A stretch of DNA of 5,068 bases. It comes from Leptospirillum sp. (GTDB taxonomy: Bacteria > Nitrospirota > Leptospirillia > Leptospirillales > Leptospirillaceae). The notes below the pieces were generated by a model. It had not been told where the DNA came from and ran no database searches. It saw only the letters and a list, made by a program, of their open reading frames with translations. The stretch spans positions 1 to 5,068 of the forward strand of contig DAHWKF010000071.1 in assembly GCA_027343785.1 (NCBI GenBank), in the 5' to 3' direction. Position numbers and translations under genes: made by a program. Positions 1 to 3,737 of the stretch are shown in pieces (position 1 is the first letter of the stretch; the number at the start of each line of letters is the position of its first letter).

Positions 1-11
1 GTTTTGCTGCT

Positions 12-100
12 CCTATTTAGTTGTCAATGATCCGCTTCGGGTCCGCCTTCGCGGCCCCCTTTCGGCGTTGTCCCGAAAACGTTCCCGTTCCCGAGCAACC
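12..100 (-). promoter_or_regulatory. Probable rRNA-type leader region running off the left edge
   Basis: Read on the minus strand, this is the stretch that would be transcribed from the two promoters at 106-208. It contains GGATCATTGACAA (21-33), which matches 9 of 13 positions of the E. coli rRNA antitermination boxA (TGCTCTTTAACAA). It is followed by CTAAATAGG, wording often seen just before rRNA genes. A hairpin precedes it at 39-58: CCGC/GCGG around a 4-base loop, one mismatch, then three more G-C pairs. The rRNA gene itself would lie outside the window, so this is inference. An alternative is a protein gene starting just beyond base 1, because AGGAG sits at 10-14, nine bases from the edge. 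Confidence 0.4.
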
Positions 101-105
101 TTGCC

Positions 106-134
106 AGTCTACTCACCTGGCCCGGTCCTGTCAA
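106..134 (-). promoter_or_regulatory. Sigma70-type promoter P2, directed leftward
   Basis: On the minus strand a perfect -35 box TTGACA (129-134) is followed by a 17-bp spacer (112-128) and the -10 box TAGACT (106-111, 4 of 6 matches to consensus). Transcription would start near base 99 and run out of the left edge. The -35 box and the two bases after it (TTGACAGG) repeat those of P1, 74 bp upstream. A tandem pair of this kind is typical of rRNA and other highly expressed operons. Confidence 0.6.
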
Positions 135-158
135 CCCCCCCGCCCCCTCCCCCTTCCC
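135..158 (-). other. G-quadruplex-forming G-rich tract between two promoters
   Basis: The minus strand carries four G-runs of 3, 5, 5 and 7 bases separated by loops of AA, A and C. This fits the standard G3+N1-7 quadruplex rule with unusually short loops. The tract abuts the -35 box of P2 and lies within the first 40 or so bases transcribed from P1. The G-rich strand is the RNA-like strand, so DNA and the P1 transcript could both fold. Whether it forms in the cell is not known. Confidence 0.6.
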
Positions 159-179
159 GGGGTCCTCGGCGGGCTTTTA

Positions 180-208
180 CTTATAGGCCTTTCTCCCCCA
201 CCTGTCAA
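180..208 (-). promoter_or_regulatory. Strong sigma70-type promoter P1, directed leftward
   Basis: On the minus strand a perfect -35 box TTGACA (203-208), an optimal 17-bp spacer (186-202) and the -10 box TATAAG (180-185, 5 of 6 matches) form the best promoter in the window. The start site should fall near 172-174, after the A-rich TAAAA. An 8-bp palindrome CCCTAGGG (212-219) sits just upstream of the -35 box and could be a protein site. No gene in this window is served by the promoter, so its target lies left of base 1. Confidence 0.7.
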
Positions 209-266
209 GAACCCTAGGGGGGATGATTGTATGGTTGCAGTTTCAACCGGATAACCCGGCACAAAT

Positions 267-272
267 ATTATA
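267..272 (-). promoter_or_regulatory. Perfect -10 hexamer with A/T-rich upstream block
   Basis: The minus strand reads TATAAT here, exactly the sigma70 -10 consensus. The base-paired position for a -35 box at 17-bp spacing (290-295) reads TTTTTA, only 3 of 6 matches. The whole block 278-306 is A/T-rich and could act as an UP element. It may be a third, upstream promoter for the same leftward unit as P1 and P2. The weak -35 keeps confidence low. Confidence 0.35.
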
Positions 273-319
273 CCCCTGGATTAAAGAAATAAAAAATAAT
301 GATAATGTGTTCTGAGACT

Positions 320-350
320 GTCCGATCGGGCGGTTGAGTGGTCCGGTCGG
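320..350. repeat. Direct repeat GTCCGRTCGG, 21 bp apart
   Basis: GTCCGATCGG (320-329) recurs as GTCCGGTCGG (341-350) with 9 of 10 bases identical. The 21-bp centre-to-centre distance is two helical turns, so both copies face the same side of DNA. The first copy contains the palindrome CCGATCGG. This spacing is typical of operator pairs, but no regulator can be named. Confidence 0.45.
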
Positions 351-396
351 AAATCCAACCCTATGTGCTTCTGTCAGTCCTTTTAAGGTATGGCCC

Positions 397-411
397 ATCT
401 CTCCGGGAGAT
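397..411. repeat. 15-base quasi-palindrome
   Basis: ATCTCTCCGGGAGAT is a palindrome around base 404, with one T-G mismatch pair and all other pairs complementary. It could be an operator half-site pair or a short hairpin. Its role is unknown. Confidence 0.3.
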
Positions 412-421
412 CTTGTAAATG

Positions 422-446
422 TGAGTCTCCACTTCGTGGATGCTCA
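422..446. repeat. Small hairpin in intergenic DNA
   Basis: TCCAC (428-432) and GTGGA (436-440) pair perfectly around TTC. After one mismatch and one G-T pair, TGAG (422-425) pairs with CTCA (443-446). This gives nine Watson-Crick pairs. No T-run follows on either strand, so a simple intrinsic terminator is unlikely. Confidence 0.4.
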
Positions 447-658
447 AAACTCCCCGGCTTCAGGTGAAGAATAAAGTAGCGGGTCTCGAAGGGCGAAGGT
501 TCCGTTTCCATCTCCGGAAAGGAGTTCTGGGCCCGCCGGCTCATCCTGGTGCGCATTCTCGGGGATATGGCCATCCTGGCAGGGTCGCCTGTCACTCCCG
601 GGAATCCTCGCGATCGTCTCCCGGACCGGCGGAGATCCCGCCTTCTTGCGCCGATTTT

Positions 659-681
659 GTCATCTGATGAACGCAGATGAC
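659..681 (-). terminator. Perfect 8-bp hairpin just after the membrane-protein gene
   Basis: GTCATCTG (659-666) and CAGATGAC (674-681) are exact inverted repeats around a 7-base loop. On the minus strand the hairpin begins three bases after the TAA stop (685-687) of the membrane-protein gene. No U-run follows; the next bases are AAAATC. It may protect the 3' end or act as a non-canonical terminator, but it is not a classical intrinsic terminator. Confidence 0.35.
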
Positions 682-684
682 GCC

Positions 685-1551
685 TTACGCTTGTCCTGAA
701 GACTCTTCACCGATCTGACGGCAATGCATGACTTTCCAGATGGAATGGCCCAGAACCGGGATTGCCACACCACCCATGATAATGGCTATCAGAATGTTTC
801 CGATGTCTTGAGGATGCCCAAGACGGTCATTTATATAGGAATATATCCCTCCGAGGACAAACACTCCCCCACCGAAGATGAGGGTCAGTGTTGCGGTTCT
901 GAGACCGATCTGGCGGATTTCCTCTTCGTTGAAATGGCGTGTAACCCTGAGGGCCGATCCGAATATCCCTCCCAGAAGCATCAGCATGATCATGGTCCCC
1001 ACTCCAAAAAGGAGTCCGGGAAGAAAACCGGTCCATGGAGAGGTCATATGGGGAGCGGCTGTTGTATAGATAAAGAGGGCAAACGGGCCGAAGCCGAAAC
1101 CGGCGATGAACCCGTGGATCATGGCCCAGCGGGGCGGAATTGCGTTTGCACCCTCATGCTGATGGGATGTCTTGAAAAACGACAGGATCGATGAGCTCCT
1201 TTCCGCAGGTTCGGATTCTTCATGATGGTGCCCAAGAAGATGGAAATGAACATATTTCTTTTTCTCGAGGACAATCCAGCCCGCAATGGCCATGACGCTC
1301 CCGACGACAATATCGATGACGGAATTCAGGGATTCCCGGGTCAGCCATGACGCAAGGAAAAGATAGGAGAGTTCGGAAGCGATCGCACGCTGAAGGGTAA
1401 ATGCCGCTGAAAAATAAAAACCGGACCGGATTCCCTGTTTTCCGGAGGCATTGCCGATGGCATAACTGAAAGTGATCGGCCAGGTATGCTCGTCCGGAAG
1501 GAGGCCATGCAGAAGTCCATACCCAAGAGACTCCAAAAGGAGTAAAATCAT
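685..1551 (-). CDS. NicO/RcnA/UreH-like polytopic membrane protein, putative divalent metal (Ni/Co) transporter
   Basis: This 288-residue protein is strongly hydrophobic, with about six or seven predicted membrane segments (roughly residues 2-18, 42-70, 78-95, 143-165, 175-200, 218-240, 250-272). The first helix ends in H15-x4-D20-E21-H22, a variant of the HX4DH metal signature of nickel/cobalt permeases. A second histidine motif, HGFIAGFGFGPFAL (146-159), recalls the repeat signature of the NicO/UreH group. The loop between helices 3 and 4 is rich in histidine (H102, H104, H108-110, H130, H132), as in the nickel/cobalt exporter RcnA. The start is ATG at 1551, with AGGA eight bases upstream (1560-1563). 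It is transcribed away from the helicase and appears to stand alone. The family call rests on motifs and topology only. Metal, and import versus export, cannot be decided from sequence; a small-molecule exporter of similar fold is possible. Confidence 0.6.
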   Translation of the reverse strand: MILLLLESLGYGLLHGLLPDEHTWPITFSYAIGNASGKQGIRSGFYFSAAFTLQRAIASELSYLFLASWLTRESLNSVIDIVVGSVMAIAGWIVLEKKKYVHFHLLGHHHEESEPAERSSSILSFFKTSHQHEGANAIPPRWAMIHGFIAGFGFGPFALFIYTTAAPHMTSPWTGFLPGLLFGVGTMIMLMLLGGIFGSALRVTRHFNEEEIRQIGLRTATLTLIFGGGVFVLGGIYSYINDRLGHPQDIGNILIAIIMGGVAIPVLGHSIWKVMHCRQIGEESSGQA

Positions 1552-1593
1552 TCACGGTTTCCTTTCGATACTATTCTGTCGTTCGTCCAGTTA

Positions 1594-1622
1594 ATGATAC
1601 CAACTCTCACTGTCGGGTGCAA
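1594..1622 (-). promoter_or_regulatory. Likely sigma70 promoter of the membrane-protein gene
   Basis: On the minus strand, TTGCAC (1617-1622, 3 of 6 matches) is followed by a 17-bp spacer and TATCAT (1594-1599, 5 of 6 matches). Transcription would start near 1587, giving a leader of about 36 bases before the ATG at 1551. The -35 box overlaps the outer stem of the hairpin at 1615-1663, so the two divergent genes share control DNA. Confidence 0.45.
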
Positions 1623-1663
1623 TTCAACCGGTTTACCGCCCTTCGCCGTTGGAATGGGCACCC
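1615..1663 (+). other. Long imperfect stem-loop upstream of the helicase gene
   Basis: GGGTGC (1615-1620) pairs with GCACCC (1658-1663). Inside it, ATTC/GAAT (1622-1625 with 1652-1655), AAC/GTT (1626-1628 with 1648-1650) and GG/CC (1630-1631 with 1646-1647) add nine pairs with small bulges, leaving a 14-base loop. It lies 75 bases before the probable TTG start. It could be a leader structure if transcription begins further left. No plus-strand promoter was convincing. Confidence 0.4.
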
Positions 1664-1666
1664 CCC

Positions 1667-1683
1667 CGCAGATTTTTCCTGCG
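1667..1683 (+). other. Short stem-loop with U-rich loop before the helicase gene
   Basis: CGCAG (1667-1671) and CTGCG (1679-1683) are exact inverted repeats around ATTTTTC. The stem follows a run of seven C (1661-1667). With the larger stem just upstream it makes a two-hairpin leader. The T-run is inside the loop, so this is not a normal terminator. Confidence 0.4.
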
Positions 1684-1722
1684 ACGTAAGTCAAACGAAT
1701 GGCTTTTGCGACAGCCATCCCC

Positions 1723-1728
1723 AGGAGG
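1723..1728 (+). promoter_or_regulatory. Perfect Shine-Dalgarno AGGAGG that decides the helicase start
   Basis: AGGAGG lies nine bases before an in-frame TTG at 1738. The alternative ATG at 1699 has only a weak TAAG (1687-1690) upstream and would place this AGGAGG inside the coding region as two arginine codons. The ribosome-binding site therefore favours TTG 1738. Confidence 0.7.
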
Positions 1729-1737
1729 AAAAAGGGA

Positions 1738-3687
1738 TTGGATTCGAGAATTTTCGATGGCCTGAACCCGGAGCAAAAAGAGGCCGTCATGGCTCCTGAT
1801 GGCCCTGCCCTGGTGCTTGCCGGCGCAGGTTCCGGAAAGACCCGTGTCCTGACCCATCGGGTCGCGTGGCTTTTCGAAAAAGGGGTTCCCGCCCATCGTG
1901 TCCTGGTCCTGACATTCACAAAGAAAGCATCCCGGGTAATGCAGCAACGGCTGGTGGACCTCTTGACCGGTCCACAGGTCCTTCTCTGGAGCGGAACCTT
2001 TCACCATGTCGGCTACCGTCTTCTCCGCGAGTTCGGCAACAGGATAGGTTTTTCCGGAACACCTGTCGTGATTGACCGTGAAGACCAGGTCGACCTTGTC
2101 AAGACCGTGCTGGCCGGGATGACCGAAAGCGCAAGGAAGGAGATGGCCCCTGCAGGCACCATCCTGAATGTCATCAGCCTATCGAAAAACCTTCAGACCC
2201 CCGTTGAAGACGTTATCTACGACCGTTTTCCGTCCCTGATTCCGCATATCGAAGAGGTCCGCCGGCTTGAAAGCGAATACGAAGGAAGGAAAAAGGCTGC
2301 CCGTCTTGCGGATTTCGACGATCTTCTGACGGGATGGCTGGCCATTCTGGAGTCCGGCTTGGATGTGCTGGAAGTTCTCCGGAAAAGGTTCCGGTTCATT
2401 CTGGTCGACGAATATCAGGATACCAACCCGTTGCAGGCCCGGATTCTGGATCTGCTGGCCTCTGAACACAAAAGTCTTTTTGTCGTCGGGGACGATAGCC
2501 AGAGCATCTACTCATTCCGGGGAGCCCACGTCGAAAATATCCTGACGTTTCCGGAACGATATCCCGAAGCACGCATCTATCGACTCGAGACAAATTATCG
2601 GTCGACCCCCCCCATCCTGGATCTGGCCAACAGAATCATTCTCGGCAACGAACGCCGCATCGAAAAAACCCTCCGGGCCCATCAGGAGAATAAAGGCCAG
2701 TCTCCCCAGGCGGTGGGCTTGTACTCCGATGCCGACCAGGCGCACTATATCGGGTCAACGGTGGAACAACTTCTGGACGGGGGGACCCTTCCTGCCGAAA
2801 TTGCCATACTGTATCGTTCGCACTATCTGAGTCTTCCGGTCCAGTTTGAGCTGGCCCGGAGAAAGATCCCTTTTTCCGTGACTTCAGGACTCAGATTCTA
2901 TGAACAGGCCCACATCAAGGATGTCCTGGCACACCTTCGACTGATCCAGAATCCGCGGGACTATTTGGCCCTGACGCGTCTTCTTCGAATGATCCCCCGG
3001 ATGGGAGAACGCTCCGCTGAAAAATTGGTCAAGGCGCTGGAATCCGTCGAAGACGTATTTATTGCCCTGACAGAAGATTCTTTCCTGAAAACTTCTCCGG
3101 GACTGGCCCGTGAAGGGATTAAAAAACTGGGAGAACGCCTCGTTTCCCTCCGCTCCATTCATCAGAAGGGAGATGCCACGGTGGGGGTCCTGGTCATGGA
3201 AATCCTGGAGAACGGTTACCGGAGGGACCTGTATGATATCCGGGAAGATCCGGAAGACAGGGAGTCGGATCTTGCGGCGTTCGCCGAACAGCTGGACGAA
3301 CTGACGGATCTCGAAGGGTTTCTCGGCGAGATCACGCTCCTTGAAAACCTGGAGGAAATGGCACTGGCAAAATCCTCCGAACCGGACCGGGTGGTTTTGT
3401 CAACGATCCATCAGGCAAAAGGACTGGAGTGGGATCAGGTCTTCCTTCTGTCCATGAATGAAGGAATTTTTCCATCAGAAAAATCGGCCGCGCGATCCCG
3501 GGATCTGGAAGAGGAGCGCCGTCTCTTTTACGTGGCCGTGACGCGGGCGCGCAAGGAGCTGATGCTTTGTGTTCCGGAGAGTTCTTCTTCACGGGGAAGG
3601 GCGGAACGACTTTACCCTTCCAGATTTCTTTCTGAAATCGGTCCCGATTTGGTTTCCGAGGTCCGTTATGAATCCTGGAATTTCTGA
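1738..3687 (+). CDS. UvrD/PcrA/Rep-type superfamily 1A ATP-dependent DNA helicase
   Basis: An ATP-driven 3'-to-5' DNA translocase of the kind used in repair and replication-fork restart. All family motifs are present, numbered from TTG 1738 (649 residues): Q motif LNPEQ (9-13), Walker A AGAGSGKT (28-35), Ia VLVLTFTKKAS (55-65), SGTFHH (85-90), motif II VDEYQDTN (223-230), III GDDSQSIYSFRGA (251-263), IV LETNYRS (283-289), V TIHQAKGLEWDQVFLL (556-571) and VI EERRLFYVAVTRAR (592-605). The protein ends about 45 residues after motif VI, at the SRFL motif. It is therefore nearer Rep length (673) than PcrA/UvrD (about 720) and lacks their C-terminal RNA polymerase-binding extension. Starting at ATG 1699 would add 13 residues before the normal family start. 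The gene sits 50 bases upstream of dnaE and is probably cotranscribed with it. Family is certain; pcrA, uvrD or rep orthology is not. Confidence 0.93.
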   Translation: MDSRIFDGLNPEQKEAVMAPDGPALVLAGAGSGKTRVLTHRVAWLFEKGVPAHRVLVLTFTKKASRVMQQRLVDLLTGPQVLLWSGTFHHVGYRLLREFGNRIGFSGTPVVIDREDQVDLVKTVLAGMTESARKEMAPAGTILNVISLSKNLQTPVEDVIYDRFPSLIPHIEEVRRLESEYEGRKKAARLADFDDLLTGWLAILESGLDVLEVLRKRFRFILVDEYQDTNPLQARILDLLASEHKSLFVVGDDSQSIYSFRGAHVENILTFPERYPEARIYRLETNYRSTPPILDLANRIILGNERRIEKTLRAHQENKGQSPQAVGLYSDADQAHYIGSTVEQLLDGGTLPAEIAILYRSHYLSLPVQFELARRKIPFSVTSGLRFYEQAHIKDVLAHLRLIQNPRDYLALTRLLRMIPRMGERSAEKLVKALESVEDVFIALTEDSFLKTSPGLAREGIKKLGERLVSLRSIHQKGDATVGVLVMEILENGYRRDLYDIREDPEDRESDLAAFAEQLDELTDLEGFLGEITLLENLEEMALAKSSEPDRVVLSTIHQAKGLEWDQVFLLSMNEGIFPSEKSAARSRDLEEERRLFYVAVTRARKELMLCVPESSSSRGRAERLYPSRFLSEIGPDLVSEVRYESWNF

Positions 3688-3708
3688 GGGCACTCCGGAA
3701 ATCCAGGA
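3673..3708 (+). other. 11-bp hairpin spanning the helicase stop codon
   Basis: TCCTGG (3673-3678) plus ATTTC (3680-3684) pair with GAAAT (3698-3702) plus CCAGGA (3703-3708), with one bulged A at 3679. The 13-base loop starts with the TGA stop (3685-3687) and could add GAG/CTC pairs. No U-run follows. This argues against an intrinsic terminator and suggests RNA processing, stability or coupling between helicase and dnaE. Confidence 0.6.
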
Positions 3709-3725
3709 CAACAATTGAAAAATTC

Positions 3726-3730
3726 AAGGG
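3726..3730 (+). promoter_or_regulatory. Ribosome-binding site of dnaE
   Basis: AAGGG lies seven bases before ATG 3738. It overlaps the right arm of a small TTGAA/TTCAA inverted repeat (3715-3719 and 3723-3727) that could partly occlude it. The site supports ATG 3738 as the dnaE start. Confidence 0.6.
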
Positions 3731-3737
3731 AACCCCG

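Larger units (their letters stand above)
209..684. other. Non-coding intergenic stretch with scattered regulatory-looking elements
   Basis: I see no convincing gene in these 476 bases. Open frames here (for example 440-667 plus and 383-595 minus) lack a ribosome-binding site at their starts, have arginine-, proline- and serine-rich low-information translations, and match no family I recognise. The left third is A/T-rich (about 278-306) and contains a perfect minus-strand -10 hexamer. The rest carries a direct repeat (320-350), a palindrome (397-411), a hairpin (422-446), a short GGCGG/CCGCC stem (628-642) and a perfect 8-bp hairpin at the end of the membrane-protein gene (659-681). Confidence 0.6.

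Noticed and set aside
22..27. Third TTGACA on the minus strand as a promoter P3
   Set aside because: The matching -10 position falls at the window edge and reads AAAC, which does not fit. The sequence is better explained as part of the boxA-like element.
139..178. Terminator-like CCCGCC...GGCGGG followed by CTTTT on the plus strand
   Set aside because: The stem is only six pairs around a long C-rich loop, there is no plus-strand gene upstream, and the T-run is part of the region next to the minus-strand P1 -10 box.
21..254. 77-codon open frame on the plus strand
   Set aside because: It runs through the two promoters and the C-rich tract, has no ribosome site, and its proline/arginine-rich translation matches no family.
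295..306. Fur-box-like AATAATGATAAT
   Set aside because: Only two of the three hexamers fit; the third (GTGTTC) does not. The match sits in an A/T-rich block where chance matches are likely.
440..667. 75-codon open frame on the plus strand
   Set aside because: No Shine-Dalgarno, begins inside a hairpin, and has a low-information Arg/Ser/Pro-rich product. The neighbouring frame has a short hydrophobic stretch (about 525-600) but no usable start.
724..1194. 156-codon open frame opposite the transporter gene
   Set aside because: Shadow of the minus-strand membrane-protein gene; its own product has no family features.
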